Positions 23,465-33,337 of a stretch of DNA of 64,000 nt are shown piece after piece. The translations under genes were made by a program, and so were the position numbers. The notes under the pieces are model-generated. The model saw only the letters and a program-made list of their open reading frames with translations. It was not told the origin of the DNA and did not search any database. Source of the DNA: JACDAN01 sp963834825 (GTDB lineage Bacteria; Actinomycetota; Thermoleophilia; Gaiellales; Gaiellaceae); NCBI GenBank assembly GCA_963834825.1, contig CAWICZ010000014.1:744001-808000 (forward strand), given 5' to 3'. Every line of letters begins with the position of its first letter. The first letter of the stretch is position 1.

Positions 23465-25110
23465 GCGCGCGCCTTCCGAACCGGCGCATCCGCCTGCTGC
23501 TCGTCTTCTTCACACTCGCGTTTCTCGCGGCCTTCGGTCGCGCCGTCTGGCTCCAGGCCGTCCATGCCCAGCCGCTCGCCCGGCTCGCGAGGGGGCAACA
23601 GCAGGCGACGATCGAGCTCCCCGCGGCGCGGGGCTCGATCCTCGATCGGAACGGCGTCGACCTCGCCATCGGCAAGCAGGCGATCACGGTCTACGCCAAT
23701 CCGCGGCACATCGCCGATCCGCGCGCCACGGCGATCGCAGCCGGCCGCGCGCTGCGCATCGATGCGAACCGCCTCTATGCCAAGCTCGCTGACCGGTCGC
23801 GCGGCTTCGTCTACCTCGCCCGGAAGGCGGATCCAAAGCGCGCCCAAGCGCTCAGGTCGCTCGAGCTGACCGGGATCGGCTTCTATCCCGAGGAACGACG
23901 GGTCTATCCGCAGGGAACGGTGGCCTCACACGTCCTCGGCTTCGCCGGCCTGGACAATCGAGGTCTCGCCGGTTTGGAGCTGGCGCTCGACCGCACTCTG
24001 AGCGGGCGCAACGGGAGCCGGACGGTCGTCCGCGACCCGTTCGGCCGAACGCTGGAGGTGCTCTCCTCGGTGCCGGCGCACGAGGGACGGAGCGTCCGCC
24101 TCACGCTCGATAACACGCTCCAGGCGAACGCCGAGTCCGTGCTGCTCCGGACCGTGCGACGTTGGGGTGCCAAGGCGGCCACGGCGCTCGTGCTCGACCC
24201 GAGGACTGGGGAAGTCCTGGCGATGGCGGCCGAGCCTGGGTTCGACGCGAACCGCTTCCCGCGCACGAGCCGCGACGTCCAGCGCAACCGTGCGGTCACC
24301 GACACCTTCGAGCCCGGGTCGACCCTGAAGGTCGTCACCGTGGCGGGAGCCCTCTCGGAGGGGCTTGTGGCACCGTCGACGCCGTTCTCGCTCGAGCCGA
24401 CGATTCAGGTCGCCGACCGGGTGATCCACGAGGCGCATCGGGACTGGACGGAGCGGATGACTGTTGCCGAGATCCTCTCCCGCTCCTCGAATGTCGGGAC
24501 GATCACGCTGGCCGAGCAGCTCGGCCGCGAGCGCCTGGAGCGCTGGATCGCGCGCTTCGGCTTCGGCCGCAAGACGGGCATCGACTTCCCCGGTGAGATC
24601 TCGGGAATCCTGCCGTCGTACTGGTCCGGGTCGACGATCGGGACGCTGCCGATCGGCCACGGGATCGCCGTGACACCGATGCAGATGGCGGCCGCGTACG
24701 GCGCCGTCGCCAACGGCGGCGTGTGGGTCCGTCCACGCCTGGTCGCCGACCGGCCGATCAAGCGGCGCCGCGTCGTCTCGAAGCACGTGGCGGATCAGCT
24801 GATGTCGATGCTTCGGGACGTCGTCATCGAGGGCACCGGCCAGGAGGCGGAGGTCGAGGGCTACCAGGTGGCGGGCAAGACAGGCACGGCGGCCAAGCCG
24901 GACCCGAGCGGCGGCTACTCGAGCTCGCGATACGTGGCGTCCTTCGTCGGCGTGGTGCCCGCAAGCGCGCCCAGGCTTGTCGTGCTCGTAACGGTCGACG
25001 AGCCGCACGGGGCCATCTGGGGCGGCATCGTCGCCGCGCCTGCCTTTCAGCAGATCGCGCGCTTCGCCCTGCAATACCTTGAAATTCCGCCCGACGGGCC
25101 GCCCAGCTAA
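23461..25110 (+). CDS. ftsI: Septal penicillin-binding protein (transpeptidase)
   Basis: 549 residues from GTG 23461. N-terminal membrane anchor (about 11-30), PBP dimerisation domain starting RGSILDRNG, then transpeptidase domain with STLK (Ser287-Lys290), SSN (342-344) and KTG (473-475). It crosslinks septal peptidoglycan outside the membrane. No C-terminal PASTA domains, in contrast with some actinobacterial and firmicute homologues. GTGA overlap with ftsL. Confidence 0.96.
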   Translation: MSARLPNRRIRLLLVFFTLAFLAAFGRAVWLQAVHAQPLARLARGQQQATIELPAARGSILDRNGVDLAIGKQAITVYANPRHIADPRATAIAAGRALRIDANRLYAKLADRSRGFVYLARKADPKRAQALRSLELTGIGFYPEERRVYPQGTVASHVLGFAGLDNRGLAGLELALDRTLSGRNGSRTVVRDPFGRTLEVLSSVPAHEGRSVRLTLDNTLQANAESVLLRTVRRWGAKAATALVLDPRTGEVLAMAAEPGFDANRFPRTSRDVQRNRAVTDTFEPGSTLKVVTVAGALSEGLVAPSTPFSLEPTIQVADRVIHEAHRDWTERMTVAEILSRSSNVGTITLAEQLGRERLERWIARFGFGRKTGIDFPGEISGILPSYWSGSTIGTLPIGHGIAVTPMQMAAAYGAVANGGVWVRPRLVADRPIKRRRVVSKHVADQLMSMLRDVVIEGTGQEAEVEGYQVAGKTGTAAKPDPSGGYSSSRYVASFVGVVPASAPRLVVLVTVDEPHGAIWGGIVAAPAFQQIARFALQYLEIPPDGPPS

Positions 25111-25123
25111 CCTCGGCGGATTC

Positions 25124-26533
25124 ATGGATCTCGAGCGGCTTGTGACCGCGCTCGGCCCTCTGGAGGTCCGCGGAGGCGCCACGACCGACGTCACCGACCT
25201 CGCGTACGACACGCAGTCGGTCGTCCCCGGCGCGCTCTTCTTCTGCGTTCCCGGTCACCGGGTCGACGGGCACGAGTTCGCCGCCGAGGCGGTCGAGCGG
25301 GGAGCAGCGGCGCTCGTCGTCGAGCGGCCGCTCGAGCTGCGCGTGCCGCAGCTGATCGTCGCTTCGGCGCGTGACGCGATGCCGATCGTTGCGGACGAAT
25401 TCTTCGCCCGGCCGACGGAGGAGCTCGTGGTCGCCGGCGTCACGGGGACGAACGGCAAGACCACGACGGTCTTCCTGCTGCATTCCATCTTCGAGGCGGC
25501 CGGCATGAGGCCGGGCCTGATCGGGACGATCGAGTCGCGTGTGGGCGGCGAGGTGCGGCCCGCGGTCAGAACGACCCCCGAGGCGATCGATCTCCAGCGG
25601 ACGTTCCGCGCGATGCTCGACGCCGGCGACCGAAGCTGCGCGATGGAGGCGACGTCGCACGGGTCGGAGCTGGGGCGTCTCGACCGCGTCCGCTTCAAGG
25701 CGCTGGCCTTCACGAACCTGTCCCAGGACCACCTCGACTTCCACGGCTCGATGGAGCGCTACTTCGAGGCGAAGCGCCGACTGTTCACGGAGCACGAGCC
25801 GGCTCCGGCGGCTGCGGTCAACATCACGAACGAGTGGGGGCGCGCGCTCGCCGACGAGCTGCGCCGGCTGGACCGTGCGCCCGTGTTGACCTTCGGGCCC
25901 GTGGCGGAGGCCGAGCTCGCGACCCACCCGGCCCTCGAGCACTCGCGGCTCGCCGGCAGCTTCAACGTCGAGAACGTGCTCGCGGCAGCCGCGCTGAGCC
26001 GGCTGATCGGAGTGCCTGATGAGGCCGTCGTCGAGGGTGTCGCTCTGGTGCCCGGCGTCCCTGGCCGGTTCGAGTCGATCGACGAGGGTCAGCCGTTCGC
26101 CGTCATCGTCGACTACTCGCACAAGCCGGGCGCGCTCGAGGCGGTCCTGCGAACAGCGCGTGCGCTGACCGACGGGCGCCTGATCTGCGTCTTCGGCGCC
26201 GGCGGCGATCGCGACCGCGGGAAGCGGCCGATGATGGGTCGCGTCGCCAGCGAGCTGGCGGACGTCACGATCGTGACCTCTGACAATCCGCGCAGCGAGG
26301 ATCCACAGGCGATCATCGACGAGATCCTCACAGGCGTCGTCGGACCGGTCGAGGTCGAGGTCGAGCGCCGCCCGGCGATCGAGCGCGCACTTGGCTTGGC
26401 GGGCGACGGGGACGTCGTCGTGATCGCCGGACGGGGGGCCGAGCAGCGGCAGGACTTCGCCGATCACAAGATCCCGTTCGACGATCGAGAGGTCGCGCGG
26501 GAGACGCTTCGGCGGCTGGGGGCCCCCGCGTGA
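25124..26533 (+). CDS. murE: UDP-MurNAc-tripeptide synthetase (meso-DAP adding)
   Basis: 469 residues from ATG 25124. ATP loop VTGTNGKTTT (107-115), carbamylated Lys in YFEAKRRLF (Lys217), and the specificity motif DNPR at 387-390, which marks enzymes that add meso-diaminopimelate rather than lysine. Cytosolic ligase adding the third stem residue. The choice of DNPR implies a DAP-type peptidoglycan for this organism. Confidence 0.96.
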   Translation: MDLERLVTALGPLEVRGGATTDVTDLAYDTQSVVPGALFFCVPGHRVDGHEFAAEAVERGAAALVVERPLELRVPQLIVASARDAMPIVADEFFARPTEELVVAGVTGTNGKTTTVFLLHSIFEAAGMRPGLIGTIESRVGGEVRPAVRTTPEAIDLQRTFRAMLDAGDRSCAMEATSHGSELGRLDRVRFKALAFTNLSQDHLDFHGSMERYFEAKRRLFTEHEPAPAAAVNITNEWGRALADELRRLDRAPVLTFGPVAEAELATHPALEHSRLAGSFNVENVLAAAALSRLIGVPDEAVVEGVALVPGVPGRFESIDEGQPFAVIVDYSHKPGALEAVLRTARALTDGRLICVFGAGGDRDRGKRPMMGRVASELADVTIVTSDNPRSEDPQAIIDEILTGVVGPVEVEVERRPAIERALGLAGDGDVVVIAGRGAEQRQDFADHKIPFDDREVARETLRRLGAPA

Positions 26534-27768
26534 TCCCACTTCCGCTCTCCGATCTCGCTGGGTTCGGTGAGCTCGAAGGAACCGCGGACGAGGTCACAGG
26601 CGTTCAGATCGACTCACGGCGGATCAGGGCGGGAGATCTGTTCGTCGCGGTCGGCGGCGGCGTCGGGTTCCTCAACCAGGCGCGCGACGCAGGTGCGGCC
26701 GCCACGCTCGTGCCGGACGACGCGTTTGCAGCGATGGCTGCGATCGGTCGCGCACTCCGGTCGAGGACGACCGCCGAGGTGGTCGGGATCACCGGCTCGA
26801 CCGGCAAGACCTCGACCAAGGACATCCTCGCGGCTCTGTGCCGCCCTCACCGCCGCACGGTCGCCGCCGAGGCCAGCTTCAACGCCGAGCTCGGCGTCCC
26901 GCTGACGCTCGCCCGCCTCGAGCCCGACACGGAGCTCCTGATCTGCGAGCTGGCCATGCGCGGCTTCGGACAGATCGCCGAGCTGTGCCAGATCGCGCGC
27001 CCGACGCTGGGCGTGATCACCGCGATCGGACCGGTTCACCTGGAGTTCGTCGAGTCGGTCGAAGGCGTCGCGCGTGCGAAGGCCGAGCTCCTCGAGGCGC
27101 TGCCGAGGGGCGCCAAGGCGGTCGTCCCGGCCGGCGTCCCCGAGCTGGAGCCTCATCTTCGCTCTGACCTCGACGTGATCAGGGTTGGGCAAGACGCCCG
27201 TCTGCGCTCGTTCGCGAACGGCCTGCTGAAGGCAGAGGTCGGCGGCGAGCCGGTCGAGCTCGACCTGCCCTTCCAGTCGACGCACCAGGCGGAGAACACA
27301 CTCACCGCGCTGGCCGCGTACTGGGCACTCGGCCTCCCGCTCGACCGAGTCCACGAGGGCGTTGCGCAGATCGAGCTCTCAAGGCTGCGCGGAGAGGAGC
27401 TCACGCTGTCCGACGGCGCGGTCCTGATCAACGACTGCTGGAACGCGAACCCGGCCTCGATGGCCGCTGCCCTCCGCGACCTCGCCGGCCGGAACGGCGG
27501 ACGCCGAATCGCGGTGCTCGGCGGGATGGCGGAGCTCGGCCGGGAGGGGCAGCGCTACCACCGGGAGATCGGTGCGCAGACTGCCGGCCTGGATCTCGTC
27601 ATCGGGGTCGGCGGGCTCGCTCAGGACTACAGCCCGACCTATTGGGTCGCCGACGCCGACGAGGCGGCCGCGCTGCTCCGCAAGCTGCTCGAGCCCGGCG
27701 ACGTCGTCCTCGTGAAGGGATCCCGCTCCGTAGGCCTCGAGGCCGTGGCGGAGAACCTCAAGCACTAA
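26530..27768 (+). CDS. murF: UDP-MurNAc-tripeptide:D-Ala-D-Ala ligase
   Basis: 412 residues from GTG 26530, overlapping murE by GTGA. ATP loop GITGSTGKTSTKD, the central LINDCWNANPASM and AVLGGMAELG are typical MurF. It completes the UDP-MurNAc-pentapeptide. Somewhat shorter than E. coli MurF (452). The D-Ala-D-Ala ligase gene ddl is not in this cluster. Confidence 0.95.
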   Translation: MIPLPLSDLAGFGELEGTADEVTGVQIDSRRIRAGDLFVAVGGGVGFLNQARDAGAAATLVPDDAFAAMAAIGRALRSRTTAEVVGITGSTGKTSTKDILAALCRPHRRTVAAEASFNAELGVPLTLARLEPDTELLICELAMRGFGQIAELCQIARPTLGVITAIGPVHLEFVESVEGVARAKAELLEALPRGAKAVVPAGVPELEPHLRSDLDVIRVGQDARLRSFANGLLKAEVGGEPVELDLPFQSTHQAENTLTALAAYWALGLPLDRVHEGVAQIELSRLRGEELTLSDGAVLINDCWNANPASMAAALRDLAGRNGGRRIAVLGGMAELGREGQRYHREIGAQTAGLDLVIGVGGLAQDYSPTYWVADADEAAALLRKLLEPGDVVLVKGSRSVGLEAVAENLKH

Positions 27769-28790
27769 TGGAACGAGTCCTCTTGGCGGGGCTTCTCGCC
27801 ATGATCATTTCAATCGTCGCCGGACCGAAGTTCATCGACTTCCTGCGCCGGCACGAGTTCGGCCAGATGATCCGCGAGGAGGGGCCTGCGGGCCACGCCG
27901 TCAAGCAGGGAACGCCGACGGCGGGCGGGCTGTTGATGGTCGTCTCGGCGACGATCCCTTTCCTCGCGTTGAGCCACTGGACGGCAGAAGGGCTGACCGT
28001 CTTCGGCGTCACCATCGCCTGCGCCGCGATCGGCTTCGCCGACGACTACCTCAGCGTTCACAGGCGGCGCTCGCTCGGCCTCGCCGGCCGCTGGAAGCTC
28101 CTGGCGCTGGCCGGGATCTCGGTCGGCGTCGGCGTCGTCGTCCGCGACCTCGACTACGACACCTCGATCTACGTGCCGGTACTGGACTGGCGGGTCGGCC
28201 TCTCTTTCGGCTTCTATCTCCTGATCTTCCTGATCATCGCCGGCGCCGCGAACGGCGCGAACCTGACCGACGGGATCGACGGCCTGGCGATCGGCGTCGG
28301 GATCATCGCGCTCCTGACCTTCACGGCCATGAACGTCTTCGCCTACATCCGGTCGGGGCAGCTTGCCGAGCAGGACCTGTCCGCGCTCGACCTCGCCATC
28401 CTGGGCGCCGCGTTGATCGGAGGAGCGATCGGCTTCCTCTGGTACAACGCGTTCCCCGCCGAGGTCTTCCTGGGCGACACGGGCTCGATGGCGATCGGCG
28501 GCGCGCTGGGCGGCTTTGCGATCTTCAGCCACAGCGAGCTGCTCCTGATCCTGATCGGCGGGATCTTCGTGATCGAGGCGCTGTCGGTCATCCTCCAGGT
28601 CGTCTCGTTCCAGTACCGGGGGCGTCGGATCTTCCTGATGGCGCCGATCCACCACCACTTCGAGATGAAGGCCTGGTCGGAGACGAAGATCATGGTGCGC
28701 TTCTGGATCCTCGCGGCGATCCTCTGCGCTGTCGCCTTCGCGCTCTACTACCAGTACTTCCCGCAGTTTCGACCCGACCTGGCGGGATGA
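27768..28790 (+). CDS. mraY: Phospho-MurNAc-pentapeptide translocase
   Basis: 340 residues, about 10 membrane helices, start ATG 27768 inside the TAATG junction with murF. Catalytic segments are FADDYLSVHRRRSLGL (Asp pair), NLTDGIDGLAIG and the cytoplasmic APIHHHFE loop. It transfers phospho-MurNAc-pentapeptide to polyprenyl phosphate, making lipid I. Confidence 0.97.
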   Translation: MERVLLAGLLAMIISIVAGPKFIDFLRRHEFGQMIREEGPAGHAVKQGTPTAGGLLMVVSATIPFLALSHWTAEGLTVFGVTIACAAIGFADDYLSVHRRRSLGLAGRWKLLALAGISVGVGVVVRDLDYDTSIYVPVLDWRVGLSFGFYLLIFLIIAGAANGANLTDGIDGLAIGVGIIALLTFTAMNVFAYIRSGQLAEQDLSALDLAILGAALIGGAIGFLWYNAFPAEVFLGDTGSMAIGGALGGFAIFSHSELLLILIGGIFVIEALSVILQVVSFQYRGRRIFLMAPIHHHFEMKAWSETKIMVRFWILAAILCAVAFALYYQYFPQFRPDLAG

Positions 28791-29998
28791 ACGCGCTCGT
28801 TCTCGGGCTCGCGCGCTCGGGGCAGGCGGCGGCGCTGGCGCTCGCACGGCGCGGAGAGCGAGTCGTCGCGGTCGACCGCTCCGAGGACGTGGAGACGGGG
28901 AGGCTCGAGGCGGCCGGCGTCGAAGTCCACCTGGGGTCCGAGGAGGCCTCACTGGTGGAGGGAATCGAGGTCGTGATCAAGAGTCCTGGGGTACCGAACG
29001 ACTCGCCGCTCGTCACGGCGGCGCGCGAGCGCGGCATCCCGGTCTGGAGCGAGGTCGAGCTGGGTGCGCGCCTGCTCCCGAACCCGTTGCTCGGCGTGAC
29101 CGGAACGAACGGGAAAACGACGACGAGCGAGCTCCTCGGCGTCATGCTCGGCGCGCCGGTCGCCGGGAACGTCGGCCGGGCACTGACCGAGCTCGTCGAC
29201 GAGATCCCCGCCGACGAGTGGGTCGTTTGCGAGCTCTCGAGCTTCCAGCTCGAGGACATCCACGAGCTCCGTCCTCGCATCGCAGTTCTCCTCAACCTCG
29301 AGCCCGACCACCTCGACCGGCACGGAACGTTCGAGGCCTACCGCGACGCCAAGCTGCGGATCTTCGAGAACCAGACACGCGAGGACACTGCTGTCGTCCC
29401 GCGCGGGTTCCCCGAGGTGGGGGTAGGGCGCCGCGTCGAGTTCTCCGCCGACGACGCGCTCCCGGCGGAGCCCCAGATTCCGGGTGCGCACAATCGCGAG
29501 AACGCCGCGGCGGCGACTGCAGCCGCCCGGGCCGCAGGCGTGACCGACCCTCGGATCGCGGAGGCGCTGCGCACGTTTGCCGGTGTCCCGCATCGACTCG
29601 AGGAGCTCGGCGAGGTCGACGGCGTGCGGTACGTCAACGACTCCAAGGCGACGAATGCGTCTGCGGCGCGACGCGCGATCGCGTCCTACGACGAGCCGCT
29701 CCACGTCATCCTCGGCGGACTCGGCAAGAACGAGAGTTACGCGCAGCTCGCCGCTGACCTGCGCGCCAAGGGCGCGCGTGCATACCTGATCGGCGCGGCG
29801 GCCGACGAGATCGCCGCTGCGCTGGACAGCCCCTACGAGCTCAGCGGCGACCTCGCCTCGGCCGTACGCGCGGCCGCGGCGGCGGCCAAGCCGGGCGAGA
29901 TCGTGCTGCTCTCGCCGGCCTGTGCGAGCTACGACCAGTTCGAGAACTTCGAGCGGCGCGGGGACGAGTTCCGCCGCCTCGTCGAGGAGCTTCGGTGA
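28787..29998 (+). CDS. murD: UDP-MurNAc-L-alanine:D-glutamate ligase
   Basis: 403 residues from ATG 28787 (ATGA overlap). N-terminal Rossmann start LVLGLARSGQAAA, ATP loop VTGTNGKTTTSELL, NLEPDHLDRHGTFEAYRDAK with the carbamylated Lys, and C-terminal ILGGLGKNESY. Adds D-Glu to UDP-MurNAc-L-Ala. Slightly shorter than the E. coli enzyme (438). Confidence 0.95.
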   Translation: MNALVLGLARSGQAAALALARRGERVVAVDRSEDVETGRLEAAGVEVHLGSEEASLVEGIEVVIKSPGVPNDSPLVTAARERGIPVWSEVELGARLLPNPLLGVTGTNGKTTTSELLGVMLGAPVAGNVGRALTELVDEIPADEWVVCELSSFQLEDIHELRPRIAVLLNLEPDHLDRHGTFEAYRDAKLRIFENQTREDTAVVPRGFPEVGVGRRVEFSADDALPAEPQIPGAHNRENAAAATAAARAAGVTDPRIAEALRTFAGVPHRLEELGEVDGVRYVNDSKATNASAARRAIASYDEPLHVILGGLGKNESYAQLAADLRAKGARAYLIGAAADEIAAALDSPYELSGDLASAVRAAAAAAKPGEIVLLSPACASYDQFENFERRGDEFRRLVEELR

Positions 29999-31215
29999 AG
30001 AAGGGGCAGTTCGAGGCGCAGCTGCTGCTGCTCGTCACGCTCGCGCTCGTTGCGTTCGGCCTCGTCATGGTCTACAGCGCGACCTCGGCGCCGGCCGCTC
30101 TGGGGAACGGCGATCCCTCGTACTACCTGCGGAAACAGGGCCTCTACGCGCTCGTCGGCGTCGGACTGCTCCTGCTCGTCAGACGGACCGGCTACCGCGC
30201 GCTGCGCCCGTTGGCACCGGCGCTGGTGATCGCGACAATCGTTCTGCTCCTCGCGGTGCTCGCCGTCGGCGAGACGATCAACGGCGCCACGCGGTGGCTC
30301 CAGCTCGGCCCGGTCAGCTTCCAGCCCTCCGAGCTCGCCAAGCTCGCGCTGCTGGTCTTCGCGGCCGCCTACCTCACGCGGCGGCCGGCCCCGAGGACGC
30401 TGGGCGAGCTGATCAAGCCGCTCGGGCTCGTCGCCGGCGTCGTCTGCGTCCTGCTCCTGGCCCAGCCCGACCTCGGGACGGCGATCACGATCATCATCAT
30501 GCTCGGCGGCGTCCTCGTCGTCTCCGGCGCGCCGGCCCGCCTGCTCTTGACCGCCGGCAGTCTCTGCGTTGGCCTTGTCCTTGTCGCGGCCTGGTTCGAG
30601 CCCTACCGCAGGGCCCGGCTGCTCAGCTTCCTCAACCCATGGGACGACGCGCAGGGTGCGGGCTACCAGTCGGTGCAGGCGATGATCGGGCTCGGCTCGG
30701 GCGGGATCTTCGGCGAAGGCCTCGGCCAGAGCGTTCTCAAGAACTTCTACCTGCCCGAGGCGCACACGGACATGATCTTCGCGATCATCGGCGAAGAGCT
30801 CGGCCTCGTCGGCGCGACGGCGTTGATCGCCGCGTATGGAGCGTTCGCCTATGCGGGCTTCCGGGTCGCGCTCGGCTGTCGCGACCCCTTCGGGAAGCGC
30901 CTCGCCGCGGGGATCACGACGCTCGTCTGCGGTCAGGCGCTGATCAACCTCGCGGCGGTCATGGGCGCGGCGCCGCTGACCGGCATCACGCTGCCGTTCG
31001 TCTCCTACGGGGGCACGAGCCTCGTCATCGGCCTCGTCTCGGTCGGCATCCTCCTTAACATCGCCGGAGACGATGGCCGAGCAACCCGGAGCACCCGTGT
31101 GCCTGATCGCAACCGGCGGGACAGCCGGCCACGTGCTTCCGGCACTCGCCGTGGCCGAGGCGCTGCGCGACCGCGGCGCGCGCGTGACGTTCGCCGGGTC
31201 CCCCGCGCGGTTTGA
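29995..31215 (+). CDS. ftsW: SEDS peptidoglycan polymerase FtsW
   Basis: 406 residues from GTG 29995, about 10 membrane helices. SEDS hallmarks include MVYSATSAPAAL, GATRWLQLGPVSFQPSELAK, the QPDLGTA helix, PEAHTDMIFAIIGEELG and PFVSYGGTSLV. It polymerises lipid II together with FtsI. Recognisable FtsW ends near ILLNIAG; the last 45 residues are an Arg-rich tail that overlaps the murG start by 143 bases, unusual for this compact cluster. Confidence 0.95.
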   Translation: MKKGQFEAQLLLLVTLALVAFGLVMVYSATSAPAALGNGDPSYYLRKQGLYALVGVGLLLLVRRTGYRALRPLAPALVIATIVLLLAVLAVGETINGATRWLQLGPVSFQPSELAKLALLVFAAAYLTRRPAPRTLGELIKPLGLVAGVVCVLLLAQPDLGTAITIIIMLGGVLVVSGAPARLLLTAGSLCVGLVLVAAWFEPYRRARLLSFLNPWDDAQGAGYQSVQAMIGLGSGGIFGEGLGQSVLKNFYLPEAHTDMIFAIIGEELGLVGATALIAAYGAFAYAGFRVALGCRDPFGKRLAAGITTLVCGQALINLAAVMGAAPLTGITLPFVSYGGTSLVIGLVSVGILLNIAGDDGRATRSTRVPDRNRRDSRPRASGTRRGRGAARPRRARDVRRVPRAV

Positions 31216-32152
31216 GGCCAAGCTCGTCCCCGAGGCGGGCTTCGAGTTCGACGCGTTCGAGGTCACCGGGCTGCCGCGGAAACCCGGCGTCGCGCAGGTC
31301 CGTGCGGCGATGAGAGCCGCCGGCGCCGTTCGGGACTGCCGACAGATCCTCAAGCGCCGGCAGCCGGACGTCGTGCTCGGCGGCGGCGGCTACGTCGCCG
31401 GGCCGATGGTGCTGGCTGCGGCCGGGCAGCGCATCCCGGCAGCGCTGATGGAGGCCGACGCTCACCTGGGCCTCGCGAACCGGCTCGCCGCGCCGCTCGC
31501 GAAGCGCGTGTTCCTCTCGTTTCCGATTCCTGGACGGGGCGGAGCGAAGTATCGGGTGACGGGCAGGCCGATTCCAGCCGGCTCGCGGGTCACGCTCACT
31601 CAAGACGAAGCTCGGAGGCGATTCTTCTTCGATCCGGAGCCTGTACTGCTGGTCTTCGGTGGGAGCCAGGGTGCGAGCAGCCTGAACGAGCTCGCCGTCG
31701 AGAGCTTCGCGGCCGTCGGGCCTCAGGTACTCCATTTGAGCGGCGAGCGCGACTTCGAGGCACTCGCCGCGCACGTCTCGCGGCCGGGCTACCGGCTGCT
31801 CCCGTTCCTGCGGGACTTCGGCGCCGCACTGGCCGCTGCCGACCTAGTGCTCGCGCGCGCGGGCGGCTCCGTCTGGGAGGTGGCGGCGGCACGGCGCCCC
31901 GCGATCCTCGTCCCTTATCCGTTCGCGACCGGAGACCACCAGACCAAGAACGCGCGGTACTTCGAGCAGGCGGGCGGGGCTGTCACCGTCCCCGAGAGCG
32001 AGCTCGGACGCGTGGCCGACCTTGCCAGGTCGCTGCTCGGGGATGCCGCCCGCCTCGAGCAGATGGCTGCTGCCATGGGGCGCGTGGCACGGCCCGACGC
32101 CGCCGAGGACATCGCAGAGGAGCTCATTGCCCTTGCAGCCGCTGGCAGGTAG
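31073..32152 (+). CDS. murG: Lipid II synthase MurG
   Basis: 359 residues. GT-B glycosyltransferase adding GlcNAc to lipid I. N-terminal ATGGTAGHVLPALAVAE (the G-loop variant of GGTGGHI), VVLGGGGYVAGPMV, GGSQGASSLNE and the C-terminal UDP-GlcNAc site ARAGGSVWEVAA with DHQTKNA. The usual HEQN segment is replaced by MEADAHLG, as in some deep actinobacteria. ATG 31073 lies inside ftsW. Confidence 0.94.
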   Translation: MAEQPGAPVCLIATGGTAGHVLPALAVAEALRDRGARVTFAGSPARFEAKLVPEAGFEFDAFEVTGLPRKPGVAQVRAAMRAAGAVRDCRQILKRRQPDVVLGGGGYVAGPMVLAAAGQRIPAALMEADAHLGLANRLAAPLAKRVFLSFPIPGRGGAKYRVTGRPIPAGSRVTLTQDEARRRFFFDPEPVLLVFGGSQGASSLNELAVESFAAVGPQVLHLSGERDFEALAAHVSRPGYRLLPFLRDFGAALAAADLVLARAGGSVWEVAAARRPAILVPYPFATGDHQTKNARYFEQAGGAVTVPESELGRVADLARSLLGDAARLEQMAAAMGRVARPDAAEDIAEELIALAAAGR

Positions 32153-33323
32153 GACGCTCTTCTTCGTCGGGATCGGCGGCGCCGGCCAGAGCGGCTACGC
32201 GGTGCTCGCGCAGGCCTGGGGGGCAGTGGTGTCTGGTTGGGACCGGTACGAGACGCCGTACCTCGAGCACGTTCGAGCGGCCGGGATCCCGGTCGAGATC
32301 GCCGAGCAGGTCCCGGCGCCCTCGGACGGCGTCGAACGGATCGTCTCGACTGCGTTCGCCGGGCAGGCGGAGGGTACGAGCCGCGCGGAGTTCCTCGCCG
32401 AGCTCGTGTCGCTCCAGGACGCGATCGTCGTCTCGGGCGCACACGGCAAGACGACGACTGCTGCGATGATCGCCTTCGTCCTCGACCGGCTGGGACGCGA
32501 CCCGTCATTCCTGATCGGCGCCGAGATTCCCCAGCTCGGCGGCAACGCGCGGGCGGGCTCGGGTTGGCTCGTCGTCGAAGGTGACGAATCCGACCGGACG
32601 GTCGAGCACCTGCGGCCGAAGATCGCCGTCGTCACGAATGTCGACCTCGACCACCACAGCGAGTTCGGCTCGCTCGAGGAGGTGGAGGAGCTCTTCGAGC
32701 GCTGGCTCGAGACGGTGCCGCTGGTCGTTCGCGGCGCCGAGCTCGAGCCGTACGACGGCGAGCTCGGGCTCCCCGGCGACCACAACCGGCGCAACGCGGC
32801 CGCGGCGCTCGCGGCGCTCGGCCTTGCGGGCGTGCCGAGCGACGAGGCCTGGCCGGCGCTCCGCGAGTTCCGCGGGGCGGGCCGACGGCTCGAGGAGGTC
32901 GGAGTCGCCGGAGGGGTGCGAGTCGTCGACGACTACGCGCACCACCCGGCCGAGATCGCGGCAACGCTCGACGCGCTGCGCGACCAGGGTGCCGGCCGGA
33001 TCCTCGCCCTCTTCCAGCCTCACCTCTACTCGCGCACCAGGCACCTGGCGCGGGAGACCGGCGCAGCATTGGCCGCAGCGGACATCGTGGCGGTCACGGA
33101 TGTCTACGCCGCGCGCGAAGAGCCGGTCCCCGGGATCACCGGCAAGCTCGTGGTCGACGCGCTCGCCGAGCTGCGGCCCGGCATGCTCGTGGGTTGGACG
33201 CCGCGCGTCGAGGACGGTGCGACGTTCCTTGCCCGCCGCGCCCGTCCGGGCGACGTCGTCCTCACGATCGGGGCCGGCGATGTCGACCGGGCCGCACCGC
33301 TCGTGATCGAGGAGCTCTCCTGA
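32127..33323 (+). CDS. murC: UDP-MurNAc:L-alanine ligase
   Basis: 398 residues if TTG 32127 is used: AGAGGAG sits 4-5 bases upstream, and the conserved LFFVGIGGAGQSG begins at residue 11. A second TTG (32133) is possible. ATP loop SGAHGKTTTAAM (103-114), VVEGDESDRT, NVDLDHH and DYAHHPAEI identify MurC. It is 50 or more residues shorter than most MurC proteins, mainly in the central domain. It overlaps murG by 26 bases. Confidence 0.92.
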   Translation: MPLQPLAGRTLFFVGIGGAGQSGYAVLAQAWGAVVSGWDRYETPYLEHVRAAGIPVEIAEQVPAPSDGVERIVSTAFAGQAEGTSRAEFLAELVSLQDAIVVSGAHGKTTTAAMIAFVLDRLGRDPSFLIGAEIPQLGGNARAGSGWLVVEGDESDRTVEHLRPKIAVVTNVDLDHHSEFGSLEEVEELFERWLETVPLVVRGAELEPYDGELGLPGDHNRRNAAAALAALGLAGVPSDEAWPALREFRGAGRRLEEVGVAGGVRVVDDYAHHPAEIAATLDALRDQGAGRILALFQPHLYSRTRHLARETGAALAAADIVAVTDVYAAREEPVPGITGKLVVDALAELRPGMLVGWTPRVEDGATFLARRARPGDVVLTIGAGDVDRAAPLVIEELS

Positions 33324-33337
33324 CGTTCGAGGAACAG

